Positions 13,701 to 26,500 of a stretch of 64,000 bases of DNA are shown here, in pieces. Source of the stretch: Terebella lapidaria (Eukaryota; Annelida; Polychaeta; Terebellida; Terebellidae). Under the pieces are notes generated by a model. The model saw only the letters and a program-made list of their open reading frames with translations. It was not told the origin of the DNA and made no database searches. Made by a program: the position numbers and the translations under genes. The stretch's first letter is position 1, and every line of letters starts with the position of its first letter. Where the stretch lies: contig OX424563.1 of the NCBI GenBank assembly GCA_949152475.1, positions 13,365,001 to 13,429,000 of the forward strand. Reading direction: 5' to 3'.

Positions 13701-15233
13701 AGGAAATTTCTATGAAATCTCATCGTTCACCTGTGTTTGGTAATAAGAGAAAAACAGACCTACGTTATATATCCCATTTTACAGAATATGCAGATTTCTA
13801 TTGAATCTTCGCAATCACAGACCTTCTACATTCCCACTTTGTGTACTTTCGTCGCCACATCTCGAAATCGAAGTCGCGTGTTTGCATGTATAATTGACCA
13901 TATTGGCAATTTTCGGTTTAACCTAATCTTGATTAGGGACCGATTGATTTCACATTCACCCGCCTAGCCCCCGACACTTTGTAATGATTGATAACGGTCT
14001 GTGTTGGCTCATGTGCCGAGTGTGTTTGCTCGTTTGGGGACATGCGGTAGACTAACTGGACGCTCACTAAAAGGCAAACCGTGTCCGCGTCCCGCCGAGT
14101 CGGGCGTCCGAGCCGAGTTTTAGCGACACCCGAAGCGGCCAACGTCCATGAGAAATGACTTCCGGTGTGAGGACGGAAGTGTGTCCAGGGAAACCGTCAC
14201 TTCCGGTTTGGCGCGCCACCCATCAAACCCCGACGCCACACGTCCAACAAATTGTTATCCCCTGTTCTGGCGCGCCATATCGATGTAATTTCACTTGCGG
14301 GGTGATATATAAAATGACTCCACGGAATTGCCATTCTGAATCCGTTGAAAAGTTCATGGGCTAGAAGTTCTGGATACAAGATTTTGCATAAAGTTCTATG
14401 AATTATCACATTTTAGGTAATGCAGCAACATAGATCTACGTGTTTGAAATTTCATTGAAGTCACCATCAATTGGACCAAATTTGAAATACATATTCAGTA
14501 CAAATTGAGTAGGCCTACAAATTCAGCACAAATTCGTGATCTTTCACAACTTCGAACTTCATATATCACCTGAATGATAATTGTGGCGAATACTGCATGT
14601 ATTGAGTAGCTTACATGTATATTTTTCTATAAGGTACAGCCATCTTTCTCACTGTATAGCTAAATGTGTCCATTGATTGTATTACATGCAGGTTCCAGTC
14701 GCGAGCGGCTGAGTACGAAGCTGTCGCCGATGGGTTTACACGATCCGAGAGACAAGCAGTATTCGGACAGTGACGACACCGAGTGCAGATTGCTACGCCA
14801 GAGAACGAAACGGAAACCGAGGGTACTATTTTCTCAGGCGCAGGTTTACGAACTCGAGCGGCGCTTCAAACAACAGCGGTATCTCTCCGCGCCCGAGCGG
14901 GACCAGATGGCACAGATGCTGAAACTCTCCTCGCAACAGGTGAAAATCTGGTTCCAAAACAGGCGCTACAAGTTGAAAAGACAGAGCCAGGACAAGACTT
15001 TGGAACTGGCTGCCCTGCATGCCCCTAGGAGGGTGGCAGTTCCCGTGCTAGTAAGAGACGGGAAGCCTTGTGTCGTGGGTTCGGCAGGATCAACAGGGCA
15101 GGGTTACAACGCCCCGTACAACGTCAACCCTTTCTCATACGCCACAAACTATCATGGAAGTGTTAACCCTTTACAATCACTGTCACAGGGTCACAGTTAT
15201 GGACAGCCTCAGACTGGGATACGGACTTGGTGA
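10746..15233 (+). CDS. Nkx2-5-like: NK4a: NK-2 class homeobox transcription factor, tinman/Nkx2-5 type
   Basis: Exons 10746-11367 and 14692-15233 join in phase 1 (ACA-G|GTGAGC ... CATGCAG|GT) to give 387 aa. The start is the first ATG after an in-frame TGA at 10695. Seen in order: TN motif [11 protein letters not shown] (37-47), a His6 run and a poly-Ala stretch, homeodomain at about 247-306 ([20 protein letters not shown], then [13 protein letters not shown] with Tyr54), NK2-specific domain [15 protein letters not shown] (320-334) and C-terminal GIRTW. Vertebrate Nkx2-5 ends in GIRAW and has Arg52 (QNRRY), whereas Nkx2-1/2-2 have QNHRY, so NK4 is the best class. Such factors bind T(C/T)AAGTG in the nucleus and specify heart and visceral mesoderm in many bilaterians. 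That role here is inferred. The single intron lies before the homeodomain. Its paralogue NK4b lies tail to tail downstream. Confidence 0.93.
12547..12673. mobile_element. 127-bp near-perfect palindrome, MITE-like
   Basis: CATGGGCTTCAGACCCCAAT at the left is mirrored by ATTGGGGTCTGAAGTCCATG at the right. The symmetry runs to the centre near 12610 (CACGAGGCCGCAGGCCGAGTG). The whole unit can fold into one hairpin. It has no coding content. Related CCAATACGG/CAAATACGGCG text continues at 12780-12800, so the element may be part of a longer repeat reaching about 12860. Confidence 0.75.
14158..14216. promoter_or_regulatory. Cluster of three ETS-type sites plus a GGCGCGCC palindrome
   Basis: ACTTCCGG occurs at 14158-14165 and 14199-14206, and CGGAAGTG at 14174-14181. 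TGGCGCGCCA follows at about 14208 and a second GGCGCGCC lies near 14270. This sits in the NK4a intron about 490 bp before the homeodomain exon. Full CCGGAAGT-type ETS sites occur in promoters and in FGF/ETS-responsive enhancers. Either an internal promoter or an intronic enhancer would fit. Function is inferred. Confidence 0.4.
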
Positions 15234-15331
15234 TAACTACATGTACTATACAATCAGTGTGGAGTCGTGTGCTTCAGGAGTGTGTCTCAGCCTTCCATTG
15301 GTGGTTCCAGGTGCGGGGAGGGGTGGGGGGA

Positions 15332-15353
15332 GGGGGGGGGGGGGGGGGGGGGG
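15332..15353 (+). repeat. 22-nt G homopolymer in the NK4a 3' region
   Basis: An uninterrupted run of 22 G lies 100 bp after the NK4a stop codon. It is preceded by further G-rich text from 15314 (GGGGAGGGGTGGGGGGAGG). If transcribed in the 3' UTR it could form a G-quadruplex. The exact length may be unreliable because homopolymers are error-prone in assemblies. Confidence 0.8.
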
Positions 15354-15694
15354 TTGGCTAAAGGGGTAAAAATTTTCGTTCGTCAAAACATCGTTAAGAA
15401 ATGGGTTAAATCGTATACCCGATATGACAATGTTGCATTTTATCAAATTGAGAAAAATACTGCACCTCAAAGATATAACCCTGATCCGCCAAATGGTGTC
15501 AGCCTGTACACAAACTGTCTGCAGTGAAACATTTGCTTGTTGTCACCTGTCTGATCAACAATACAAGATTTCCTGATTCTTCAGTGTCGTAATGTGAAAT
15601 GTCTAAATGTGGACGGCTTGTTTGTAACTCGTGCATTGAGTTGGAGAAAAAAGTGCATGGTCTTGATATTTGTGCTGAGACAAGTATTGTCGAA

Positions 15695-15700
15695 AATAAA
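15695..15700 (+). terminator. Candidate polyadenylation signal of NK4a
   Basis: AATAAA lies 462 bp past the NK4a stop codon and is followed by T-rich sequence. It is the first canonical signal I see in a plausible place. Confidence 0.45.
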
Positions 15701-16119
15701 TGTTATATAATTTATCTTATCCCGAAGGCTATTATATATACTCAAAATTATAATTCTTTAGTCACACGTTCAACTCAAGCAAGCCTTGGATTAGAACTGG
15801 CCTTGGGAAAGGTAGGCCTGATTGCGCCATGCTGTATACATGTACTTTAATTATTCCCAATGCCTGGATCGTGGATGCCGAAAAGATGTGAAATGTTCCT
15901 TCCAGAAATTAAACTGGTAAAGCCTGTCGACATTTTGAAAACATAACACCAAGGATGTTGTAGCTTACCGGCAATTTGTTCAGATTTTCATCATTAATAT
16001 TATCGTATACATGTATCGTTAAAATGATCCTCAGCACTGTCTTCGAGTGTTTGCATTAAACGTATACTCCATATTCGTTTTACGGCAGACATAACTTTGC
16101 ACCCAAACACCCAAGGTGG

Positions 16120-17480
16120 TCTCAGGTCAAGTGCAATACTGTAATAGTATGGAGAATACAGGACTCCATATATATGTTCATATTACAATGCTAACCTTCT
16201 TACCTTCATGGGTCATTTCTGAGAAAGCCTCGAGTTTGAGAACTGAAGGTCATCTGAAGTCAAGTTGAAGGTCACCAAAATATCTACGGAACATGACTTC
16301 TCACATGCTCATACTACAGAACTAACCTCTATCTATAATTGTTTCGCCTGCAAATGTCAATTCACACATTTCGTGTCGGACTTGACCTTGAAACTTACCA
16401 GTCATACCAAATCAATGTTTGTTCAAGCTTTTCTTATGCAAAGGTCAATTTTTACATTTCTCAAACTCAGATCAAACGTGATGCTGAGATTTACTCTCTC
16501 TCTCTCTCTATCTGATGTCATTTTGATTGCAGTTATTCACGTCAATTGTGACCTTGAGATTTACCACTGAATTCTATGGGGTCAAGTTCAATGTCACCAA
16601 ACTATCCACGATATATGACTAGGCCAAAAAAAAGTATTATCGTTCTAATTATTGGGGTCCCCGGAAAAGTGATGCGACGACGCGATTTTCTTTTTTTTTC
16701 TTCTTCTTCTTACTTTTTTTGGCTAAAATTGGCGGCCGATGACTGATCCGGTCAAATATGGCTCATTTGACCAACCATTTTCCCCAAAAAATGGCTGTTG
16801 ATAAGTGATTTGGTTGAATTTGCCCTTTTTGGCCAGTCATACACCAAGTTTTACAATGTCGAGACACTCGGGACAATTTCACATGATCATTATCTCCCCA
16901 AAATCGGTGTACGGGTGTCAATTTACTAAAAAAAAAAAATTCAGCTCTCAAAAAGTGATGCGCGCGATTTTTTTGGGGTTTTTACCAGAACCATAATACT
17001 TTTTTTTGTCCCTACCTATACCCATAATACAATTCTAAGATGTCACTACAAGCTTTTTGTCTGCAGAAGCCAACTTACACATTTCAGGCCAATCGTGGCC
17101 TTGGGATTTATCACACAAGTTCATTTTGAGGTCACCCTCAAGGTCATCAAAAGGTTAAACATATATGACATCCTATATGCTCATAATACTAACCTGAACA
17201 CTATCTACAAGCGTTTTGTCTACAGAGGACACTCTACGCATATCAGTTTAGAGTGACATTGAGACTAGAGGTCGAGTTCAAGGCCACCAATAAATCTATC
17301 ATACATTACTTTCTATATGCTCATAATACATTTCTTATCTCTATCAACAAGAGTGGTGTGTGCAAAAACCAATTCACTCATTTCAGGACGAGGGTGTAGT
17401 CTGAGGTCAGTTTCAAGGTCAACAGAAGATCCATCATATTACCAGATCATAACACAAGCATATTTTGAGCTCTACGTATT
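16120..17480. repeat. Diverged tandem repeat with AGGTCA/TGACCT motifs, unit about 165-175 bp
   Basis: Recurring landmarks appear in the same order several times: 'TATATGCTCATAATAC', 'CTATCTACAAGCGTTTTGTCT', 'CAATTCACACATTTCAGG', 'GACCTTGAGATTTA' and 'TCAAGTTCAAGGTCACCAA'. The copies are strongly diverged, so this is an old array. The same family occurs at 36810-39460 and 44940-45930. Small open frames inside it are not genes. Confidence 0.75.
16624..17005. mobile_element. Small inverted-repeat element inserted into the AGGTCA repeat
   Basis: The ends are AAAAAAAAGTATTAT (about 16625) and ATAATACTTTTTTTT (about 16993). They enclose unrelated T-rich sequence that interrupts the surrounding repeat. 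AAAAGTGATGCG occurs twice inside (near 16665 and 16951). It is non-coding, so a MITE-like insertion is likely. Confidence 0.5.
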
Positions 17481-17599
17481 CCCCAGAGGTAAATTTGTGC
17501 ATTTCGGCCGTTTTGGGCTTTTTGTAACCACAGCTTTCTGGGTCTTAATCAAATTATTGAACGAGGAACAAACGGATTGCACAAATCACGTCTGGAAAC

Positions 17600-20250
17600 A
17601 AAAATCATTACTGAACATCTGACCTGATTTTAATAATCTATTCGACGGGGTATGCTTCTTCAGGTTGCAACTTCAACCACAAGTTGGTTTGATGTGCGAC
17701 AACCTTTTACAGTTATATTTCCACCTTCCATGAGATGTCTATCGTTAGACAAGTCGTAGTAATTCAGAAAAGAAAATCTACAAATTGGCGAATGACGGCA
17801 GTATTGTTAAATTGCCGTCTATTCACAAATATAAATAGCAGGCGAGGTCAAGTTTTTATATGTTCGCCTATAAATATACACATAAAATACCTGAAATCGT
17901 TCTACAGAAATACAAATGTATATAAATATACCTCCGCGAGAACAGACAATGTAGTTATGAGATCAGTTATTTTCACACGCCCTCCAGTCTCGGTTTCGGG
18001 CAGCCAGACACGTGTATAACTGGGGATACATCAGTTTTCCAACCTCGATTCCACATCAATCTGTCTTGCAACAGCGCAAGAAAAGATCATAAATGTTTAG
18101 TTTTATAGCCGTTATATTGTGCGGGATAAGATTCAGGAATCCGGTTGGCTGACAAGTACAATAGCTCAACGTCAATACGGCGCAGGAGACAGAAACAATA
18201 AAATATTACTTACTCCGCAATACAGATAAGATTGTACAAATATTTTTTGAACAAAAAATGGTATTGTTTTAATTTTGCATTGTTCATTCACTGCATGGGT
18301 ATTTTTCATGTATGTAACTTTCACTCAAACATATGAATGATTTTAACAAAGTTTCCACATGCTCACACACACACAAAATATTTTGTTTTCCAATGATTTC
18401 AAACAACAATCTTGAGCAGTCAATTACAAAACGTGATGTCTAGATCTTTACACTAAGATCGTCAGAAACGGATAAACAACAATATGATCTTCTACAAATC
18501 GATGGAAAATCAGATGACGGAATAGTCCTACCGAAATCTCTTGTTTCACACGGCGAGCTAGTTTGAAATACATGTCAGTTTTGTTGCGGGTATTGGCTCT
18601 ATACCGTGAATTACTGACGCTTCCGCGGCCGGAATAAAAAGCAGACACGGGAGAGTGGCGCCATGGTTTGTCCGTATCGCTGGCTAGCCTGTCTTCATCA
18701 AATGGGCGGACAGTGACGGCCGAATGGCCCCGTAATGGCTCTCCGCGACCACGTGTTATCGTCTGCTCAGCGTCAAAACGAGGCAGCGTCCCGGACCTCC
18801 CGGCGAGATCTGGTCACGTGACGAGCAGCGAGAATGATGGATGACGGTCCCACGTGGCAGAGCTGTGACGTTAGACGTACAAGCGGCGTTCTTTACGCTA
18901 TTGTTATTCAGAGAAAAAAACAGCGCGTTCTCTCTGCGGCAAAAAGGCAAGGTGAAAAGGTGGGGGAGGTTGGGTAAAATTTTAGATAGCGAATGTCAGA
19001 AAAAGTGGAAGAAATTTCCAACGAACATAGAAGGTTCTGCATCCGCGCTTACTCCTATAGGAAAACAGATGCGATGCCCCCATTGTGTGAGCGTGAGGGA
19101 AAGAATAGGATGTTTTGAAAACTCCAAAGCTATAGAGAAAGAGCGTTCGAAAGAATAAAGGGAAAATATATCTTTTCAACAAATTCCATTGTTGTCGCTT
19201 CACGGGGGCCTGGCGGATCTGATGGGCGAATTCGCTTTCATCTTTCTGAAAAATTGTCGTGCGCCGCGAATCGCCACTCTAGGAACGGTGATGTAATGTC
19301 GAAAACAGGAGATAAAATCGTCGGAAATCATCCCTTTAGGTGGAAATCGCCCAAGATAATGTTGCAACTTATAGATTGGCCGGTCAGATGTCAGCTCTGA
19401 GGCTCTGATTACCCGTGGCCACCCTAGCAGCAGATCTACTGGGGATGTGCATATATATCTGGATGCATACGTCACAGCAGTCATGCATGGACCGGCGGGA
19501 TCCACACACACATAATAAGGTGGCGTGGTCATCGAACAAGATGATGACACTCACTGTATTCAGGATTCAGATTCACAATTATATATATGTTAATTTGATG
19601 GAATATAAACTAGTTTAATGTGTAATACTATAGATGAACGCATACACAGGCATGGATGCAGACCACGGAACAGTTCCGGTGATAAATTTGTCGATTTCCA
19701 GCCTTTCTTTTACCCATGACACGAAACATGACAGAATCCTGACACGGCTGGCAATTTACTGGATCTGTTTCCAAGGCCAATGCCGCTCACATACCGACCA
19801 TGCTTACCGACACTGGCAGGAGATGCACTGTTTACACGTGGGCATCAGTGAAAACTATTTCCGGTAAAGTTCCACTACAGGAACAATTTCATGTTAGAAG
19901 TCATGTACGAACAGCCAAGGAAAATCTTCGTGATTCATTGTAAAACAATCTCAACATTCGAACAACATACTAAAACTGTAGTGACAATCACAAGCAATAA
20001 CATAAAATGTAAAAAGTAAATAAATTACATAACTAAATATCATTGAATATATTTAAACAGAAACGGGACATTATCGACGTGATGTTTGTGCAAAACACAA
20101 ACCAGGAATTGCGTATTGTAATATTAATTCAGGGTTTATTATGTAGATGTGCAACGATGAAAACAATATAAGTATACATTACAAGATAAGTAACAAAATG
20201 GCAACTTAGTAGGTGGAAAATAAATCACTTAGTTCGCTGTAAAAACTTCG
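17600..20250. other. Intergenic DNA between the NK4 genes, no gene recognised
   Basis: AT-rich DNA with a CpG-rich block at about 18600-19560. Frames there reach 116 codons on the minus strand and 105 on the plus strand. They overlap each other and match nothing I know. (CA)n is at 18362-18376. No splice-consistent exon chain was found. Confidence 0.4.
18009..18856. promoter_or_regulatory. Cluster of CACGTG E-boxes
   Basis: CACGTG occurs at 18009-18014, 18750-18755, 18815-18820 and 18851-18856. The third lies inside the perfect palindrome GTCACGTGAC. The last three fall within 107 bp of a CpG-rich block (18600-18900) between the two NK4 genes. This is a plausible regulatory element bound by bHLH-Zip factors. 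The role is inferred. Confidence 0.35.
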
Positions 20251-20254
20251 AAGG

Positions 20255-20520
20255 GTAATGGCGTTGAGGTTAAGGTCATTACTCTTTATTCCTTGTGTGA
20301 CTAGAGTTTAAATCTCTGGTGCTGATGACCTTTTAGCCCTTCCATCCATCATGTACCTGTGGGATTCAGACTCGATCCAGGATTGACACAGTCCAGATCC
20401 GCCGAGAAGGCTCGCCACGGCGCCTGATTGTTAGTATTGTCCGACATGGATAAACTGGATCCGACTCCTGAGCTTACGCATCCGTAAATTAGTTTGTCCT
20501 CACCCGGTACTTAGTTTTTG
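20255..20520 (+). mobile_element. Degenerate tRNA-derived SINE-like fragment
   Basis: TGGCGTTGAGGTTAAGG at 20259-20275 resembles a Leu/Ser-tRNA A box (TGGCNNAGTGGTTAAGG). GAGTTTAAATCTC at 20304-20316 resembles a B box (GGTTCRAANCC), with about 45 bp between their starts. No cloverleaf with a paired acceptor stem is evident, so it is not a functional tRNA gene. The body to about 20520 is unassigned. No poly-A or simple 3' tail was identified. Confidence 0.4.
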
Positions 20521-20529
20521 CAATGTCCG

Positions 20530-23500
20530 GGTCGTCATTATTCCGAATGTTACAAATCAAGAGGTGGTTCCCACATCTGGGATTTCTCCAAGTCTTCATG
20601 TCTTTAAAATGCTGGAATTATTTTGAGATAAAAATAATTTGTAATGAACATAATAAACTCTTGGGTGGTGATTCACTATAGCTTTTGGTCATGTAAACAT
20701 ATTACGGTACACAATATGGCCCACAAAACAAAACAGCAACCATGCACTTCATCATTCGCTTGTAGGCTGCAACAAACGTGCAACTGCATATATTGAACAC
20801 TATACCTCTCCGTCTTTGTTAATTGAATTTCCAAGCTGATTTACTAAACAAGAAAAAACTGATTGGATCAGGAGAGTTGGATGTCATATTAAACTCTTAT
20901 TATTCATATTTGCTCTACAAACTGTCATCGCGTTTACCAGAGATGAGGCTATACTCCATATCCAACATCAGACCACTGCATGATTTTTATCTGGATATAT
21001 CCCCCTCCCCCTCCTCCCCCTCCAAGTTTTCACCTCAAACCAGACCCACTGGACATCAGCCGAAATGTATTGATCCTTTTAGTCACGATTTAAGAGGTGT
21101 ACATAATGGCAGTTTATTGATGTTTGGGATCTGGAATTTGGCGAACATTCGATACACTCTCAAGAATTTGATCCAGACTTCGCTTGAAGCTGGTGTGGAT
21201 ACAATTCTAGGATTGTGTGGTGTAATGGAAATCTGGCAGGTGTGATGGAGGCATGTTTTACTACAAAGTGATCAATAAATCAAACGACCAGCCACTCTTT
21301 TGACGCGCATGGATTTGAAAGTGATTTCACGTTCGTAAATATAGAGTGGTCAATGTCACTGTGTCAAATGTCTGATTCATCTTTTCACTTGTGGTCTGGC
21401 TTTCTTTTTTGCTGAAAATAAAAATAAATCGTCCAATATATATGTGCCAGAAATACTCGTGACAAATGCCCTTGCCTAATGTGGATTTTAAATTGTAATC
21501 GTGCATGTTCGTTCCAGTTTATATTCCTCCGATTCGAGAGAAAAACAACATTTAGAACATAAACGTAAGCGACAGTAAATGGATCCAACGACCGCAAGCA
21601 AATAGCAACAAATGGTTTCGATAATAAACTGAAGATACAATCTACGCAGATGTACGATCCAAACATGTGCAGTGTTTCGGACCTATTTTGTTTTGACGCG
21701 GAAGGTTATTTTGTTGTCGTGATTAGGTCACCCTCGCGTTTATTTTCCTAGAACGATCAGTCACGGGTCAGGTGAATATTGCCTTAGGTGTAAAAATAAA
21801 GCGAGATTTCCGTCGGAATAAAAACAAATCTCATAGGGCAACTATAAGTACAGTGCAGGGGACAGACGTCCTTGCGATGCGAGATACCGTTATAATATGG
21901 GTGTGAAATTGCCTTAATAATCTTCTTTCACAAATGTTTACTCATTAACACTATTGGTATTGCTCTTTGACTATAGTTCAAATCGATATCTGTTATTGTT
22001 AAGAGCTAGCAATGAAACATGTCAAAAGTTCATAAATTGGCGATTGGCGACTGGACATATAGTTGAACACACGGTAGCTCGAAGATATGTACACTGAACT
22101 TGGCCAGAGATTTGAAAAGAATGAATTAGATAACAATTTCAGTGTCCTACAGGCGTTTATTTGTATCACCGACATCAGGTGGTACGTTTGGCGTGAAGTT
22201 AACTGGTGATTTATCTTTAATCATTTGAATGGCAATGCATTATGTATTGCTTGTGCTACATGGGTTGTCTATTTAATTCCTCTGGCGTTCAAATAAATGG
22301 GACCGTCGGGTGGCAATGAAACTTTATACCTGAAAAATCAATCATTCTATTGCTGTAACACGTCTGAAAATCACTGGCAAGTCTATTGCAATGTCAACGT
22401 GGCAAAACTCGAGGCTTTGTGATGTGAAGTTTTATGCGAAACAGCAGATGGTCAGTGTCGCAAAAGTGTCGAAAGTGGGAGCGGTACCTGTCAAATATGG
22501 CGGCGAAGGTCGTACTGTCAGATTGAGACCTGGCAGACTTTAATTGAAACAATGCAGGTGCCCGGAGGCAGGTATTGCACATAGATAATTATTTCTTCAG
22601 TCAACTTTAGCTATATAACCGTCGAAAACTCACTATTTTCCACATTTAGAATACGATGCACAAATAAGGAGTTATTTTTCTAATTAAGCATGTTTAGATT
22701 GTGTTGTTCACCCACAATTGATACTGCTGCTCCAATTTTGTTCGGTGCTCTGAACTCCAGTATGTGGGGTTCTAAGCAGAATAATTTGATCATATATCCA
22801 AGAGAAATTAAGCAGAAAAACAAACAGTAGTAGTTCAGCGAAATCTTTCCAAAGCTGCTGGATCTGACTCAACGAAATCACAATTTGGTTCAACACAAAT
22901 TCCACGTTTAGTCCATCCCAATTCCCGACGGTTTGCAGCGTCAATTTCTCTATCGGTCCTGCATGGCTGTATCTAAGATATCTCGATCGCTGCATGGCCC
23001 TCTCCGCCCATACAGTTTACCCCGGGGACCGGCGTCACTCGAGTACAATGGTGCCACTTTTCCCGTGATGCCGACTGTGATATACGCTCCCTGGTACACC
23101 ACAAACACGCCCCGGGCTGCGGGCTCGCTGACGGACGGAATCCCTCGCCACTATCACATCCTACCCGTCAGCCTGCCTTGTTTACGGCCATACGTCTTGC
23201 ATAAACAGCAATAAACATGTGGCAGGGTTTTCCACTCTTGCCTAATGGCCGTCGGTCGACTTGATTTTGATAACGTGGTCTTGGAGCGGGTTTTTTTTTT
23301 CTCTTTCAGAATCAAGCGAGATACAGGTATTCTTCAATCTAGATGCTCGATCATGGTTCGGCTTTTTTGTATTTGGAACGTCAATTTAGCTGTAATAGTT
23401 GGAATGGAAATATTCAACGAAATGTTAAGATGACAATAAATATGAAGTACAGTTTACACCAACAAATTTTATTTTAATAATTGAAACACTAAAATGTTTC

Positions 23501-26500
23501 ACTACTTTTTCAAAATACTATTCAGCAACATGTTAATAGAAAATGTAAGCCTATATATTTAAATTAGTTTGTATGCCTACGTTTATAACACACATATATA
23601 TATATTTGGAGTTTTTCCACGTTTATGACACATTTGCTTTTTTCCAACATCAAATTATTGTTCACCACTTTAGCGACATCTTTCCATTCAGTTGATTCCT
23701 GCATAAATTTTGTTTCTGTTTTATTCATAATTTCAACAAAAATGGATATTATTTCACAATTAAAGAACACTATACAGGTCTCTGTCTGCAGAAGAAAAAT
23801 TAATGATGTAACTTTTCAAACTTTGAGTTCCCATGAGCCAGGACCACAAAAGTTGCCAGTTTCATGCTCGAATTGTGAAATATGCGAGCAAGGTGACATA
23901 AGCATGGCCTTTCTTGTTCATGGTAAATGTACCAGTTTTTAGTAATAGTGTAGTTGGGGGAGGTAGTAGCATTATGAAATACTGCCAGCCTTCGCATGAG
24001 GTCAGAAGCCATGTACATTAAGAATCCATTCCAGCTTCTCCTCCCAGATAAAATCCGTGGTAAAATGCCTGAGATACGATAACAGCGAGCAGCGCCGGAA
24101 CTGCAGCCGCGTTTTGCCTTATCGTATTTAGGCCCATTTTCCCAGGACGGAGACGGCCATGGATTGCTCAGGGCTTGCGTGTAGGTCAGACTTTGTTTCA
24201 TCAACAAGTACATTAGCAGTGTGTGGCGAGATAACGATCTCTTTTTTCTGTTTCGCAGAACAATGCCATTGTCAACGAAAACGCCTGTTTCCCCCCGTGC
24301 ACTCCGTAGACGGATCAGGGAAATGCTGGCTCAACCGTCAGACAAATTGCGCCATTATATTCTACTTCAAGGCACCGGTTTCAACGTTCTGAGCTCGTGG
24401 GTTCCATACCGAAGGACTCTCCCTAGTTGAAGGTTTGGGACACAAGACGAACCCCTCACTCTGTACAACCAGCAGGAACTCCGGGGGTTAACGAAAAGTT
24501 ATCTTTTTTCTGCCTCCATCGCGCTTTCCTTTGTTTCTTTTAACAACTTTCCACGTTGATTACTCCAAAGAATGCGAGAGGAAAAAGTACACTAGGGCGT
24601 TTTACTACAACTTCAGTCATAAACTCTGACAAAAATGTGGCTCGCCAAAATGATATGAAAAAATACATATACTTGTATTTTTTTTTTTTTTAATTATATC
24701 GAAATGAAAGTAGAGAGAAAGTTACTAAACCTACTGGTGTATAGAGTTCTTCGTTGCCATAGGACTAATATTGAAAATCAATGAGCGCTTTTAGCTGCTT
24801 TTTTGCCAATACCATATTAACGAATATTATATTGCTTTGATTATCATAATAATTGTCTCCCTTCCGAATTCCATAAATATACACAATAAATGATAAATAA
24901 TTTTTTTTTTTTAAATTTTGTTGCGATTGGTATTGCCCAAACTTGTAATATTGTCCACGCACAAAGTTCTCACCAAATAATATGTTATATTTTATGTAAT
25001 ACATTCTCTTATTTGTGTTATTATAATTGTTTGTCTTTAAAGCCATTTGGTATACTGCGGTTAATATACACGTATATGATCGGTTTATCAATGTTTTCTG
25101 ATTAGGGTGACATGTACACACAAAGTATATAATTGTGGAATACAGTATGCCCTATTTGTTTATAGCATTATGGCCTTGACAATGAATATATATTATATAT
25201 TGTATATAAGATGAAGTTTATAATCAAATCAAATAAAACAATATGTCACATTAAAGTTGGAATCAATTTTAAAATCAGCCAAATTTAGCGTTCTTGTTTG
25301 TCACGCAAACTTGAAACTACATCTCGAGAGAGTCAGGAATATATAGAAAAAATGCACAGTTCGACAACAGATAGTCAGAAAATTGCCGTTAATCGAGCAT
25401 GAAAACAGTGGATAGATAATGATCGGCCTGCCTACATTGCTGGTTGCCACAGTATCTACACAAATACCAATGACGTCACGAGACTGTGTGTAGAAATCGC
25501 TCGCAAGGCGGCCCGCTTTGAGGAAAAAAATTATTTGAATCTTGATTTGGTAACTCAATTTAGGCACGTAATACACATTTTCAGACCCAAATTTGTACGA
25601 TATCTCATTCTATAGACAAAATAAAGCTACCGCAGAATGAATAAATTTTGTCAATTCTAAAAGTGATTATAGCTTTAACCTGCTACATTAACTACTCTTG
25701 GACATTCAAGATCAGGGTTTTCCTAGTTGTTCGGTACTCATTGGGCAGCCAGTATTGTGAAACCATAACATTTTGGAAATTATAAAAGTTCAGTTGGATT
25801 TATTCGGGTTGATTCACCACAACCATTTCTGATGATATCACACACTATTATACCATGTATAGTATTTTCAATATAGGATCAAATAGATTTATGATGAAAC
25901 TATGAAAGTTTATGGTGAACTATGAATCGCAAATTGAAACGTTCCCTAACAAACCAGCGTTCTAGTAGCAAAACTGCATGCATTGAATCCTGTCGAGTTT
26001 AAAAATAAAGAATAATGAACTTTAAAAAATGAACTGAATATAGGTTGAATTTCAAAGCCAATTGGACATACTCCATACTATAAGACAAGCAATAAGATAT
26101 AATCTTATAAAATGACGTCAGGACAAGGTGAATTATTATCCTTATAAAATCAATTTGTAATAAGGTGAATAAATGTGTTAGTGATGATTCTCTTTGTATT
26201 AGATTTTTATTGTATTGTCATTTTTAAAATGATCACATTTACATGTATCCATTTTCTTGCAGAAAACATGAATTCACTGAAAACATGTCGATACACCCTG
26301 TGTGAATGAATGCGTGTAGATATTCTGGACAAATACTCTGTACTTTTTACTAAAAGTAAATATCCTTTGCTTTTATTGCACCCAACTAAAAAAATGACAT
26401 GTATCAAAAATGAATTTCACTCATGTCATCCAATGATATTTCAGACTATTATTTATGTCCTCACTTGTCGGAAAACTGTTTTTGAAATGAAATTATTAAA

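Larger units (their letters stand above)
11368..14691 (+). other. Intron of NK4a, 3.3 kb
   Basis: It starts GTGAGC and ends ATGCAG. The first part is AT-rich with nothing recognised. A 127-bp palindromic element lies at 12547-12673, and CpG-rich stretches lie at 13250-13560 and 13960-14290. The latter carries a cluster of ETS-type sites. No additional exon is needed to join the two coding exons in frame. Confidence 0.8.

Noticed and set aside
20255-20330. Functional tRNA gene
   Set aside because: Only A- and B-box-like strings are present. The acceptor stem and anticodon arm do not pair convincingly, so a SINE-like relic is the better call.
20823-21245. 140-codon open frame on the plus strand
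   Set aside because: No recognisable domain, no supporting splice sites or neighbours, and low-complexity Ser/Pro sequence in the middle. Its length is within chance for the number of frames scanned.
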